DNA from: Acidovorax sp. sif1233
GTDB lineage: Bacteria > Pseudomonadota > Gammaproteobacteria > Burkholderiales > Burkholderiaceae_C
Assembly: GCF_019218755.1 (NCBI RefSeq)
Contig: NZ_JAHUWZ010000007.1
Span: 62,001 to 126,000 of the forward strand
Direction of reading: 5' to 3'
DNA: 64,000 nucleotides
The position numbers and the translations under genes were made by a program. Below, piece after piece: positions 8,036-16,718 of the stretch (the stretch's first letter is position 1; each line of letters begins with the position of its first letter). The notes under the pieces are model-generated. The model saw nothing but the letters and a program-made list of their open reading frames with translations, did no database searches and was not told the DNA's origin.

Positions 8036-9607
8036 GTGACCGCCTTGCAATCCGACCTGAATTCCCCCGCCTCCCCGCCCGAGGCCATGGGCGCCCGCTC
8101 CGGCCCCCGCCCCATCGAGATCGCCCTGCTCACCAGCGTCTTCGTCGTGGCCGCCTGCGGCCTGCTGTACGAGCTGGCCGCGGGCGCGCTCGCGTCCTAT
8201 GTGCTGGGCGACTCGGTGCTGCAGTTCTCCACCATCATCGGCACCTACCTGTTCGCCATGGGCGTGGGTTCGTGGCTGTCGCGCTACTTCGAGCGGCAGC
8301 TGCCGGCGCACTTCCTGCGCATCGAGCTGCTGGTGGCGCTGGTTGGCGGCGCGCTGCCGGCCACCCTGTTCCTGGCCAACGCCTACACGCCGGGCGCGTT
8401 CCGCTTCCTGCTGTACGGCATGGTGCTCATGGTGGGCACGCTGGTGGGGCTGGAGATCCCGCTGGTCATGCGCATCCTCAAGCGCAACGTGGCGCTCAAG
8501 GACCTGGTCTCGCAGGTGCTCACGTTCGACTACCTGGGCGCGCTGGCGGTGTCGCTGGCGTTCCCGCTGCTGCTGGTGCCGCACCTGGGGCTCATCCGCA
8601 CGGGGCTGCTCTTCGGCCTGATGAACGCGGCCGTGGCGCTGTGGGCGGTGTGGCTGTTCCGGCATGAATTGCGGCGCCTGAAGGCGCACCTGGCGGCCTG
8701 CGTGATGGTGCTGGGCATCCTGCTGGCCGCCCTGGCGGGGGCCGAATACATCACCAGCGTGGCCGAGGACAAGTTCTACCAGGACCGCATCGTGTTCAGC
8801 ACCGCATCGCCCTACCAGCGCATCGTGGTCACGCACGGGCGTGTGGGGCACCGGCTGTACCTCAACGGCAACCTGCAGTTCGCGCAGTCCGACGAGTACC
8901 GCTACCACGAGGCCCTGGTGCACCCCGCCATGTCGGCACACGGTGCGCCCAAACGCGTGGCGGTGCTGGGCGGTGGCGACGGCATGGCGGTGCGCGAGAT
9001 CCTCAAGTACCCGTCGGTCGAGTCCGTGACGCTGGTCGAACTGGACCCGGCCATGACAAAGATCTTCAGCGAGAACCCCACGCTCGCGCGCCTGAACGGC
9101 AACGCCTTGCAGAACCCCAAGGTGAAGATCGTCAACACCGATGCCTTTGGCTGGCTGCAGGAGGGATCGGACACGTTTGATGTCATCGTGGTGGACTTTC
9201 CCGACCCCACCAATTTTTCCATCGGCAAGCTCTACACCAACAGCTTCTATGCGCTGCTGGACAAGCGCCTGGCGGCCAGCGGCTATGCGGTGGTGCAGAC
9301 CACGTCGCCGCTGGTGGCGCGCCAGAGCTTCTGGACCGTGGTGCAGACCATCGAGTCCGTGGGCCTGCAGGCCGCGCCGTACCACGCCCATGTGCCCAGT
9401 TTTGGCGAATGGGGCTTCATCATCGCCAGCCGCAGGCCCTGGCGCCTGCCCGGGGCCTTGCCCGATGGCCTGCGGTTTCTGGGCACCGACTCGCTGCCCC
9501 TGCTGTTCGATTTTCCGCGCGACATGGCGCGGGTGCCCGCCGAGGTGAACCGGCTGTCCAACCAGGCGCTGGTGCACACGTACGAGCGCGAGTGGGGAAA
9601 ACATTGA
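8036..9607 (+). CDS. multi-pass membrane spermidine-synthase-like protein
   Basis: A 523-residue fusion of an N-terminal hydrophobic region (about residues 20-235, six or seven helices, from EIALLTSVFVVAACGLLYEL) to a C-terminal spermidine-synthase/methyltransferase fold. The nucleotide-binding loop is GGGDGMAVRE (about 312-321), followed by VTLVELDPAM and the catalytic-type VDFPDPTNFS (about 386). Soluble spermidine synthases move aminopropyl from decarboxylated AdoMet to putrescine; what the membrane-fused forms modify is not established. The frame opens with GTG at 8036; the ATG at 8087 (MGARSGPRP) is an alternative, with GAGG before it. No AdoMet decarboxylase gene is in the window. Confidence 0.85.
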   Translation: MTALQSDLNSPASPPEAMGARSGPRPIEIALLTSVFVVAACGLLYELAAGALASYVLGDSVLQFSTIIGTYLFAMGVGSWLSRYFERQLPAHFLRIELLVALVGGALPATLFLANAYTPGAFRFLLYGMVLMVGTLVGLEIPLVMRILKRNVALKDLVSQVLTFDYLGALAVSLAFPLLLVPHLGLIRTGLLFGLMNAAVALWAVWLFRHELRRLKAHLAACVMVLGILLAALAGAEYITSVAEDKFYQDRIVFSTASPYQRIVVTHGRVGHRLYLNGNLQFAQSDEYRYHEALVHPAMSAHGAPKRVAVLGGGDGMAVREILKYPSVESVTLVELDPAMTKIFSENPTLARLNGNALQNPKVKIVNTDAFGWLQEGSDTFDVIVVDFPDPTNFSIGKLYTNSFYALLDKRLAASGYAVVQTTSPLVARQSFWTVVQTIESVGLQAAPYHAHVPSFGEWGFIIASRRPWRLPGALPDGLRFLGTDSLPLLFDFPRDMARVPAEVNRLSNQALVHTYEREWGKH

Positions 9608-9795
9608 GAAGCCCCCCTGAGCCGCTTCGCGTCTTCCCCCCGCTCTCGCAGCGCTGCGCGCAGCGGGCAGGGGGACGCCCCCAGCGCACGCCAGCGAAGC
9701 GCCGCCAATGCGGCTTTGCGGCCCTTGCGCGGGGGCCGCTGGTCTGGGCCGCGCCGGTCGCAAGCCGCGCAGGCGTTGCGTACACCCGGAGACAC
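9608..9795. repeat. GC-rich intergenic element of Burkholderiales type
   Basis: This stretch begins CCCCCCTGAGCCGCTTCGCG and contains nested palindromes (CAGCGCTGCGCGCAGCG; CCCCCGCT paired with AGCGGGCAGGGGG). I recall similar elements scattered in Comamonadaceae genomes. No gene is evident. It separates the spermidine-synthase-like gene from the FAD oxidoreductase. Confidence 0.5.
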
Positions 9796-9802
9796 TGACG
9801 CC

Positions 9803-11509
9803 ATGCAACGTCGCCATTTCCTAGCCACCGCCGCCGCCTCGGCTGCCGCCGCGGTGCTCCTGCCGGGTTGCGACAAGGCCCCTCGCGTCTTGGAAGGCGG
9901 CTTCACCGGCATCGACATGGCGCGCGGCCACCAGCTGCGCGACTGGCTCAAGACCGGCTCCTGGCCCGCGCCGGCCGTGGTGCGGCGCGCGCAGGTCATC
10001 ATCGCGGGCGGCGGCGTGGCGGGGCTGGCGGCGGCGCGGTCGCTGCGGCTGGCGGGCATCGCGGACTTCGCGCTGCTGGAGCTGGAGGACAGCGCGGGCG
10101 GCAACAGCCGGGGCGGGGCCGTGCAGGGCATTGCCTGCCCGCTGGGCGCGCACTACCTGCCGGTGCCCGGCGACGATGCGCGCGAAGTGCAGGACCTGCT
10201 GGAAGAGCTGGGCCTGCGCCAGCGCGTGGCCGGCCGCTGGCGCTACGACGAGCGCCACCTGTGCCACAGCCCGCAGGAGCGCCTGTTCTTCGAGGGCGCA
10301 TGGCAGGAAGGCCTGCTGCCGGTGCAGGGCGTGGACGATGCAACCCTGGCCCAGTACCGCCGCTTCGCGCAGGCCGTGGCGCAGCAGTCCAAGGCCGCGC
10401 GCTTCACCATGCCGGTGCTCAAGTCGCTGGACGCCAGAAAGCCCCTGGCACCCGCGCACCAGGCGCTGGATGCGGTGACGTTCGACGCTTGGCTGCAGCA
10501 GCAGGAGCTGGACGATCCGCACCTGCGCTGGTACCTCGACTACTGCTGCCGCGACGACTACGGCGCGGGCACCGCGCATGTGTCGGCATGGGCGGGCATC
10601 CACTACTTTGCGAGCCGCCATGGTTTTCACGCCCCGGGCGAGGCCGCGGACGAGGCACGCGAAAGCGTGCTCACCTGGCCGCAGGGCAATGGCTGGATCA
10701 CCCAGCGCCTGGCGGCCCCGCTGCAGAACAGTGCCCAAGGTGGCGGCCAGCTGCGCGCCGCCACCAGCGTATTGCGCATCACCGAGAACCGCCACGGCGT
10801 GGAGGTGGATGCCTTCAACCACGCCACCGACAGCGTGGAGCGCTGGCAGGCGCCGCGCTGCATCGTGGCGCTGCCGGTGTTCATGGCGGCGCGCGTGGTG
10901 CAAAACCCGCCCGCGTTCCTCACCGGCGCCGCAAGGCGCCTGGGCTGGGCGCCCTGGCTCGTGGCCAACATCCACATCGACAGTGCCCTGACCGACAGGC
11001 CCGGCGCCGCCCCCGCCTGGGACAACGTTCTGTACGCCGACCCCACGGCGGGCGGCCTGGGCTACGTGAACGCCGGACACCAGCGCCTGGACGCGCGTGC
11101 CGTGCTCGCGGGGCCCACGGTGCTGACCTACTACCAGGCGCTGGGCGATGCTCCCGACGGCCGCCAGCACCTCGCCACCCAGCCCTGGCAGCACTGGGCC
11201 GATCCGATCCTGGCCGCGCTGGCGGTGCCCCACCCCGACCTGCGCCAGCGCGCCACGCGCGTGGACATCACGCGCTACGGCCACGCCATGGCCATCCCCA
11301 CGCCCGGGATGCTCGGCTTTTTAAGTCAGATTGGCCTCCAGCGCTTACCAGAAAAGCGCAGGCAGCTATCAAATGGTGAGCAAACGCCCTGGATTCCCAC
11401 CCCCGCCACGGCGCGGCTGGCGTTCGCGCACAGCGACTGGTCGGGCTACTCGGTGTTCGAAGAGGCCTTCACGCGCGGGCACGGCGCGGGGCTGGTGGCG
11501 GCGGGCTGA
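9803..11509 (+). CDS. Tat-exported lipoprotein FAD-dependent oxidoreductase (amine-oxidase-like)
   Basis: A 568-residue protein beginning MQRRHFLATAAASAAAAVLL, with a twin-arginine signal followed by a lipobox (LLPGC), so probably a periplasm-facing lipoprotein. An FAD-binding Rossmann loop (IIAGGGVAGLAAA, about 66-78) and LLELEDSAGGNSRGG are typical of flavin amine oxidases. GGAGA precedes the ATG. It is the last enzyme of the SPFH module and could act on a polyamine product, which is inference. Residues about 505-527 (from FLSQIGLQRLPEKRRQLSNG) are encoded by a copy of the dispersed repeat inserted in frame. The following AFAHSDWSGYSVFEEAFTRG is a normal-looking C-terminus, so the gene is probably intact. 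Confidence 0.85.
   Translation: MQRRHFLATAAASAAAAVLLPGCDKAPRVLEGGFTGIDMARGHQLRDWLKTGSWPAPAVVRRAQVIIAGGGVAGLAAARSLRLAGIADFALLELEDSAGGNSRGGAVQGIACPLGAHYLPVPGDDAREVQDLLEELGLRQRVAGRWRYDERHLCHSPQERLFFEGAWQEGLLPVQGVDDATLAQYRRFAQAVAQQSKAARFTMPVLKSLDARKPLAPAHQALDAVTFDAWLQQQELDDPHLRWYLDYCCRDDYGAGTAHVSAWAGIHYFASRHGFHAPGEAADEARESVLTWPQGNGWITQRLAAPLQNSAQGGGQLRAATSVLRITENRHGVEVDAFNHATDSVERWQAPRCIVALPVFMAARVVQNPPAFLTGAARRLGWAPWLVANIHIDSALTDRPGAAPAWDNVLYADPTAGGLGYVNAGHQRLDARAVLAGPTVLTYYQALGDAPDGRQHLATQPWQHWADPILAALAVPHPDLRQRATRVDITRYGHAMAIPTPGMLGFLSQIGLQRLPEKRRQLSNGEQTPWIPTPATARLAFAHSDWSGYSVFEEAFTRGHGAGLVAAG
11318..11384 (+). repeat. dispersed palindromic repeat, copy 3, inside a coding region
   Basis: A full-length copy (AGATTGGCCTCCAGCGCTTA, AAAAGCGCAGGCAGCTATC, then AAATGGTGAGCAAA) lying in frame within the FAD oxidoreductase gene. 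It adds about 22 residues without a stop. Confidence 0.7.
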
Positions 11510-11514
11510 CCCCG

Positions 11515-12012
11515 ATGGCTGGGCCTGAACTGCACATCCACGTGGCGCAGCAGCGATTGCACCTGGTGGTGGCCGGGGCCATCGAGCGCAGCTACCCGGT
11601 ATCGACCGCCCTGAACGGCGTGGGCGAACGCAAGGGCAGCGGCTGCACCCCGCGCGGCCAGCACCGCGTGCGCGCCAAGGTGGGCGCGGGCTGCGCGCCG
11701 GGCACGGTGTTCGTCGGGCGGCGGGCCACCGGCGAGATCTATTCGCCCGCGCTGGCGGCACGGCACCCGGGGCGCGACTGGATCCTGTGCCGCATCCTCT
11801 GGCTGGCCGGCTGCGAACCCGGCGTGAACCGGGGCGGCGCGGTGGACACGCTGCGCCGCTTCATCTACATCCATGGCTGCCCGGAGGGATCGCCCCTCGG
11901 GGTGCCCGCCTCGCACGGCTGCGTGCGCATGGCCAATGCCGACGTGATGGACCTGTTCGACCGGGTCGCCGTCGGCACGCTGGTGCGCATCGAGGAGGGC
12001 GCCGCCTCCTGA
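11515..12012 (+). CDS. L,D-transpeptidase (YkuD fold)
   Basis: A 165-residue YkuD-domain protein. The catalytic signature is complete: His in YIHGCPEG (about 119) and Cys in ASHGCVRMANADVMDL (about 135). Such enzymes link peptidoglycan stems through 3-3 bonds or attach proteins to them. No signal peptide is visible, unlike most secreted members; export may use another route, or the true start may lie elsewhere. It starts 5 bp after the FAD oxidoreductase stop and is probably cotranscribed with it, connecting the module to envelope work. Confidence 0.87.
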   Translation: MAGPELHIHVAQQRLHLVVAGAIERSYPVSTALNGVGERKGSGCTPRGQHRVRAKVGAGCAPGTVFVGRRATGEIYSPALAARHPGRDWILCRILWLAGCEPGVNRGGAVDTLRRFIYIHGCPEGSPLGVPASHGCVRMANADVMDLFDRVAVGTLVRIEEGAAS

Positions 12013-12073
12013 CAGGGGGCGGGCGCCATGACACCAGGCCCCACCCTTGCCAGGGGCGGCGCCCTCCGCGGTG

Positions 12074-12625
12074 TCAGCCGTCGATGGGGGTGCGGGGGGT
12101 GTCCAGCGTGAGCTGGTAGAACGCCGCATCCAGCCACCGCCCAAACTTGAAACCCACCTGGGGCATCGTGCCCGTGTGCACGAACCCCAGCTGCTGGTGC
12201 AGCCGGATGCTGCCTGCGTTCGCCGCGTCGATGCACCCCACGATGGCGTGGATGTCGGCGGCCTTCGCCCGCTCGATCAAGGCCCGCATCAGCCAGGCGC
12301 CCAGTCCGCGGCCCCGGCAGTCCTTGTGGACATAGACACTGTGCTCGACCGTGTACTTGTAGGCCGGAAACGCGCGGAATGTGCCCCACGAGGCAAAGCC
12401 CAGCAGCCTGCCCTGGGCATCGGCGGCCCCCAGCACCGGGAATCCGCCGGCCCGCTTGGCGGCGAACCAGCTGGCCATGGCCGACGGCGGGCGGGGCACA
12501 TAGTCATACAGCGCCGTCGAGGTCACGATGGCATCGTTGAGGATGTCCAGAATGGCGCTGGCATGCGCTGGCTCGGTGCAGTCGATGAGATGGACGTCGG
12601 GAGAGGGCGTGGTGGTGGAGTTCAT
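12074..12625 (-). CDS. GNAT N-acetyltransferase (phosphinothricin-acetyltransferase-like)
   Basis: A 183-residue GNAT protein starting MNSTTTPSPDVHLIDCTEP. The acetyl-CoA loop is visible in VYVHKDCRGRGLGAWLM, and the downstream ALIERAKAADIHAIVGCIDA and IRLHQQLGFVHTGTM resemble the Pat/Bar (phosphinothricin or methionine sulfoximine acetyltransferase) subfamily. The frame continues upstream past 12625, but that part overlaps the regulator gene and looks non-coding. It follows the XRE-cupin regulator by 34 bp and is likely under its control. The substrate is unknown. Confidence 0.85.
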   Translation of the reverse strand: MNSTTTPSPDVHLIDCTEPAHASAILDILNDAIVTSTALYDYVPRPPSAMASWFAAKRAGGFPVLGAADAQGRLLGFASWGTFRAFPAYKYTVEHSVYVHKDCRGRGLGAWLMRALIERAKAADIHAIVGCIDAANAGSIRLHQQLGFVHTGTMPQVGFKFGRWLDAAFYQLTLDTPRTPIDG

Positions 12626-12659
12626 GGTGGCGGAGATGGACAAAGTGGCGGGAATCCGG

Positions 12660-13259
12660 TCAGCGGTGGCCGTGGGTGGCCACATCGCAGAGAGCGACCA
12701 GGTAGTGGGCCTCCTGGTCGGCGGGATTGGAAAAGACCAGGGGCTCCGTGAGCCGCACGGCCAGGCAGTCGCCCTTGCGCAGCACATGGAGCGTGTCTCC
12801 CTGCGAGATCTCCATGCGGCCTTTGAGCACCCACACCTGCTGGTGCAGCGAGCCGTCCAGCCGGCCGCCCTCGTAGGCCACGCGCGCGCCGGCGGGAAAC
12901 CGCACCTCCGCCAGCTGCAGCGGCGAGGGCCACGCGGGGGGCGACACCTGCTTTCTCACATAGCCGGACTGCGGGTCCACCCACTCCACCTGGTCGCCAT
13001 GCCGCACCAGCGGAGCGGCCCGCGCCGGGGTGGGCGGCGCCTCGCCGAACAGTTCGCCCAGCGACACGCCCAGCGCCGATGCCAGGCGGTCGAGCACCAC
13101 CGCCGTCGGGTTGGTCTGGCCCCGTTCGATCACGGAGATCATTGAGCGGCTCACGCCGGAACGGGCGGCCAGGCTGTCGAGGCTGTCGTTGCGCGACGCA
13201 CGCAGCCCATGGATGCGGCGGCCAATCCTGGCGCTGATGTCCTCGGCGGAGAGGGGCAT
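12660..13259 (-). CDS. XRE-cupin transcriptional regulator
   Basis: A 199-residue regulator with an N-terminal helix-turn-helix (LAARSGVSRSMISVIERGQT) and a C-terminal cupin (about 130-190, LHQQVWVLKGRMEISQGDTL). Such proteins sense small molecules through the cupin and often control adjacent enzymes. I chose the ATG at 13259 (MPLSAEDISARIG), which has GGA about 10 bp upstream. The frame opens 11 codons earlier (MMDKIPF), but that part is made of direct repeats that look like an operator. It is divergent from the phytase-like esterase gene. Confidence 0.87.
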   Translation of the reverse strand: MPLSAEDISARIGRRIHGLRASRNDSLDSLAARSGVSRSMISVIERGQTNPTAVVLDRLASALGVSLGELFGEAPPTPARAAPLVRHGDQVEWVDPQSGYVRKQVSPPAWPSPLQLAEVRFPAGARVAYEGGRLDGSLHQQVWVLKGRMEISQGDTLHVLRKGDCLAVRLTEPLVFSNPADQEAHYLVALCDVATHGHR

Positions 13260-13303
13260 TGGATTTCCATCAAATGGGATTTTGTCCATCATATTGGATT
13301 TTT
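13257..13303. promoter_or_regulatory. direct-repeat operator at the XRE-cupin start
   Basis: Three octamers ATTGGATT, ATGGGATT and ATTGGATT (13258-13265, 13274-13281, 13293-13300) alternate with two CCATCA hexamers (13267-13272, 13286-13291). The 16- and 19-bp spacing resembles a compound operator for autoregulation. By eye only. Confidence 0.4.
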
Positions 13304-13446
13304 AGCCGCGTCGGACCACCCGCCCGCACGGCAAGGGGGGTGTCGAGGTTTTCCGGTGCGTAGAAAAGAACGCGCGTGTGCCCTCCGTCACTTCCCTGTC
13401 ACACCGCCCCGGCATCGTCCGCCTTTTGTTTCTTCAAAGTCGACGC

Positions 13447-14802
13447 ATGTTTCACCTCTCACGCATTGCTGCTGGCGCCACCTTGGCCTGCGCTGCCCTG
13501 GTTCCTTCCCACGCCCAGCAGGCCTACCCCGCCACGCTGGCGGGCCACGCCGTGCTGCCGGCCTTCACGCTGATCGCCGCGCCCAAGGACGCCCCGCAGG
13601 ACCTGCAGGTCAGCGGCAAGTTCACCACCCCGCGCCGCGTGGAGGCCGTGGGCACCGTGATGGGCCAGTCGGGCGGGCGCGACACCGGCGTGTCCGTGCC
13701 CTTCAGGGGCCAGCCCATCCAGGGCCATTCGGGCATCAAGCGCATGGCCGACGGCTCGTTCTGGATCCTCACCGACAACGGCGCGGGCGCCAAGGCCAAT
13801 TCGCCGGATTTCATGCTCTACCTCAACCACTACGCCGTGGACTTCAAGAGCGGCCAGTTCAACCGGATCAAGACCGTGTTCCTGCACGACCCGGACAAGA
13901 AGGTGCCGTTTCGCATCACGCACGAAGGCACGGAACAGCGCTACCTGACCGGTGCCGACTTCGACCCCGAGAGCTTCCAGTTCGCGGGCGGCGCGCTGTG
14001 GATCGGCGACGAGTTCGGTCCCTCCCTCATCAAGGCCGACCTGAACGGCAAGGTGCTGGGTGTGTTCGAGACCAAGGTGGACGGCAAGGTGGTGCGCTCG
14101 CCCGACGCCCCCGGCGTGCTGATGCCCGGCGCGCCGGACGCCAAGCCCACGCCGTTCGAGGTCAAGCGCTCCAAGGGCTACGAAGGCATGGCCGCGTCCA
14201 GGGACGGCAGCAAGCTCTATGCGCTGCTGGAAGGCGCGCTGTGGAACGATGAGGCCAAGGCGTATGAGAACGTGGGCGGCAGGCAGTACCTGCGCGTGCT
14301 GGAGTTCGATGTGAAGAGCGAGCAGTGGACGGGCCGCCACTGGAAGTACGTGCTGGAGGCCAACCACCACGCGATCGGCGACTTCAACATGATCGACAGC
14401 ACCACGGGTTTGATCATCGAACGCGACAACGGCGAAGGCACAGCCGACAAGGCCTGCCCGGAAGGCCACAAGCGCACCGACTGCTTCCACGACCTCGCCA
14501 AGTTCAAGCGCGTCTACAAGGTCGAGATGAGCGACGCCAACGTGGGCGGCGAGATCCGCAAGGTGGGCTACATCGACCTGATGAACATCCAGGACCCGCA
14601 GCGCCTGGCCCGGAAGCCGCTGAACAACGGCGTGCTCACCTTCCCGTTCTTCACCATCGAGAACGTGGACGTGGTGGACGGCACGCACATCGTCGTGGGC
14701 AACGACAACAACCTGCCCTTCAGCAGCAGCCGCGAGCCGAACAAGGCCGATGACAACGAGCTGGTGCTGCTGGAAGTGGGCGAACTGCTGCGGGCCAGGT
14801 AG
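13447..14802 (+). CDS. exported esterase-like protein of the phytase-like family
   Basis: A 451-residue protein with a signal peptide (MFHLSRIAAGATLACAALVP, cleavage near SHAQQA). It then has a beta-propeller-like domain of the esterase-like activity of phytase family: TDNGAGAK, LWIGDEFGPSLIKADLNGKV, GYEGMAAS and NDNNLPFSSSREPNK. A longer frame opens at 13378 but lacks a signal peptide, so I use the ATG at 13447. Family members hydrolyse phosphoesters or act as exported esterases; the substrate is unknown. It stands alone and is divergent from the XRE-cupin gene. Confidence 0.85.
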   Translation: MFHLSRIAAGATLACAALVPSHAQQAYPATLAGHAVLPAFTLIAAPKDAPQDLQVSGKFTTPRRVEAVGTVMGQSGGRDTGVSVPFRGQPIQGHSGIKRMADGSFWILTDNGAGAKANSPDFMLYLNHYAVDFKSGQFNRIKTVFLHDPDKKVPFRITHEGTEQRYLTGADFDPESFQFAGGALWIGDEFGPSLIKADLNGKVLGVFETKVDGKVVRSPDAPGVLMPGAPDAKPTPFEVKRSKGYEGMAASRDGSKLYALLEGALWNDEAKAYENVGGRQYLRVLEFDVKSEQWTGRHWKYVLEANHHAIGDFNMIDSTTGLIIERDNGEGTADKACPEGHKRTDCFHDLAKFKRVYKVEMSDANVGGEIRKVGYIDLMNIQDPQRLARKPLNNGVLTFPFFTIENVDVVDGTHIVVGNDNNLPFSSSREPNKADDNELVLLEVGELLRAR

Positions 14803-15008
14803 GGGCAAGCCGGTCGGCGCATGCCGGGAGCGGGCCGATGATGCCTTGGCGCCCCGGCCCGCGCACCCCGCCCTGCGCTGCGTTACGTTGAGCGGCCGAT
14901 CAGGGGCCGGAGAGGCGGGTGGCGCTGATCGATGAATCGCCACCAGCTATCCAAAGAGGAGCGAGTGACGCGGCTTCGCCGCGGGCCCGCCTGCCCGCCC
15001 GCTGGCGC

Positions 15009-16640
15009 TCAGTGCGCCGCGTCCATGCGCAGCTTGTACGCCACGCCATCGCGTCCGGGGTCGGCGCCGCCGTGCAGGCCGTCGGGCTGCACCTGCACGC
15101 CGTGAACCCAGCCAATGGTGTAGTTGTAGGGGTTGCGGCCGACCGCGTAGCCCTGGGCTTCGAGCGCGCGCGTGGTGTGGCGCGGGATGCGGTTGCACAC
15201 GTCGATGGCGTTGCTGGTGGACGAAAACCGCGGCGCCGACACGGCGGCCTGCATCTCCGTGCCGTGGTCGATCACGTTGAGCAGCACCTGCAGCACGCCC
15301 ATGGCGATCTGCGTTCCACCCGGTGCGCCCAGCACGATGTCCAGCCCGCCGTCCTTGAACGTCATGGTGGGGCAGGACGACGTGAAGCGGCTCTTGCCCG
15401 GCTGGATGCTGCCCGCACGGCCCGGGCGCGGGTCGAACACGCCCATGCAGCCGTTGTACAGGAAGCCCATGCCCGGCGTGATGATGCCCGAGGGCATGGC
15501 CAGCGAGTGCGTCATCGACACGGCGTTGCCGTCCGCATCGACCACGCTCAGGTGCGTGGTGTCGCGTGGCACGGGCGCGCCGGGGTTCACGCGCTCCACG
15601 CTGAAGCGCTGGCCCGCGCGGATCTGTTCGGCCGCCTCGCGGGCCATGTCCTTGGACAGGAGCTTGTCGAGCGGCACGTCGAAGAATTTCGGATCGCCGA
15701 TGCAGCGGTCCTTGTCGGCCGTCGCCTTCTTCATCGCCTCGCACACCAGCCGGATGTATTCGGGGCTGTTGTGCTCCATGCCGCGCAGCTCGAAGTGCTC
15801 CAGGATGTTGAGCATCTCCAGCAGCATGGCGCCGCCGCCGGGGGGCTGGTTGGTGGTGACGGTGCGGTCGCGGTAGCTGCCCACCAGCGGCGGGTTGCGC
15901 GTGACCTCGTACCGGGCCAGGTCCTCGAGCGTGATCAACGCGCCCAGCGACTGCAGGTGCGCGATCATCTTCTGGGCCAGATCGCCCCGGTAGAACGGCT
16001 GCGAGCCTTCTTCGGCGATCTGGCGCAGCACGCTGGCCATGCCAACGTTCCGCAGCGGCGTGCCGATGGGCTTGGGGCGGCCATCGGGGCGGCAGTACAG
16101 GTTGCGGCTGTCCTCGCAGTACTGCAGCCGCTCCAGGTTGCCGACGCGGCCCATGGCGGGCTCGTCGATCCAGAAGGCGTGCATGCCGGGGCGCACAAAG
16201 AAACCGTCCGAGGCCCAGCGGATCGCGGGCTCCACCACCTGCTTCCACGGCAGGCGGCCATGCGCCTGGTGCATGGCTTCCAGGCCCTTGAGCGTGGCGG
16301 GTGTGCCAATCGACTGGGGGCCGATGTCGTTGACGCGGCCTGTCAAGATGAAGCCGAAGCCGTCCTTGGTCTCGCCTTCGAGCAGGTGCTCCCACATGTT
16401 CTCCCGGGCTGCCAGCGGCGCGGGCGAGTGGAAGTCGAAATACTCATGCACCCGGGCGCCGGGCAGGTACACGGCGGCCGTGCCAAAGCCCGCAATGCCG
16501 CACATCAGCGGATCGACCACCGTCTGGGCCAGGGCGCAGGCGACCGCCGCATCCACGGCATTGCCGCCGGCGCGCAGGATGTCGATACCGGATTCGGCGG
16601 CCTCGGGCTGCGGGCAGACCACCATGGCTTCTTTTTTCAT
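15009..16640 (-). CDS. ggt: gamma-glutamyltransferase family protein
   Basis: A 543-residue Ntn-hydrolase of the gamma-glutamyltransferase family, starting MKKEAMVVCPQPEAAESG. The precursor is cleaved before the catalytic threonine, seen here in PRDTTHLSVVDADGNAVSMT (about residue 362). The small-subunit end contains LGAPGGTQIAMGVLQVLLNV. No signal peptide is present, as in the cytoplasmic YwrD-type branch, so the substrate may be an imported gamma-glutamyl compound or cyclic amide rather than periplasmic glutathione. A TTG three codons upstream is a weaker start. A Bug-type binding protein lies immediately upstream on the same strand, suggesting uptake followed by hydrolysis. Confidence 0.88.
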   Translation of the reverse strand: MKKEAMVVCPQPEAAESGIDILRAGGNAVDAAVACALAQTVVDPLMCGIAGFGTAAVYLPGARVHEYFDFHSPAPLAARENMWEHLLEGETKDGFGFILTGRVNDIGPQSIGTPATLKGLEAMHQAHGRLPWKQVVEPAIRWASDGFFVRPGMHAFWIDEPAMGRVGNLERLQYCEDSRNLYCRPDGRPKPIGTPLRNVGMASVLRQIAEEGSQPFYRGDLAQKMIAHLQSLGALITLEDLARYEVTRNPPLVGSYRDRTVTTNQPPGGGAMLLEMLNILEHFELRGMEHNSPEYIRLVCEAMKKATADKDRCIGDPKFFDVPLDKLLSKDMAREAAEQIRAGQRFSVERVNPGAPVPRDTTHLSVVDADGNAVSMTHSLAMPSGIITPGMGFLYNGCMGVFDPRPGRAGSIQPGKSRFTSSCPTMTFKDGGLDIVLGAPGGTQIAMGVLQVLLNVIDHGTEMQAAVSAPRFSSTSNAIDVCNRIPRHTTRALEAQGYAVGRNPYNYTIGWVHGVQVQPDGLHGGADPGRDGVAYKLRMDAAH

Positions 16641-16718
16641 AGCATTCAAGGGCGAACCCCGTGCGGCATCAGTGACACGGCACGGGTGGATGGAGGGAGG
16701 GGCTTGCGGGGCGCGGGC

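Noticed and set aside
9803-11509. FAD oxidoreductase considered as a pseudogene because of the repeat insertion
   Set aside because: The reading frame is intact through the repeat and the conserved C-terminal FAD region follows in frame.
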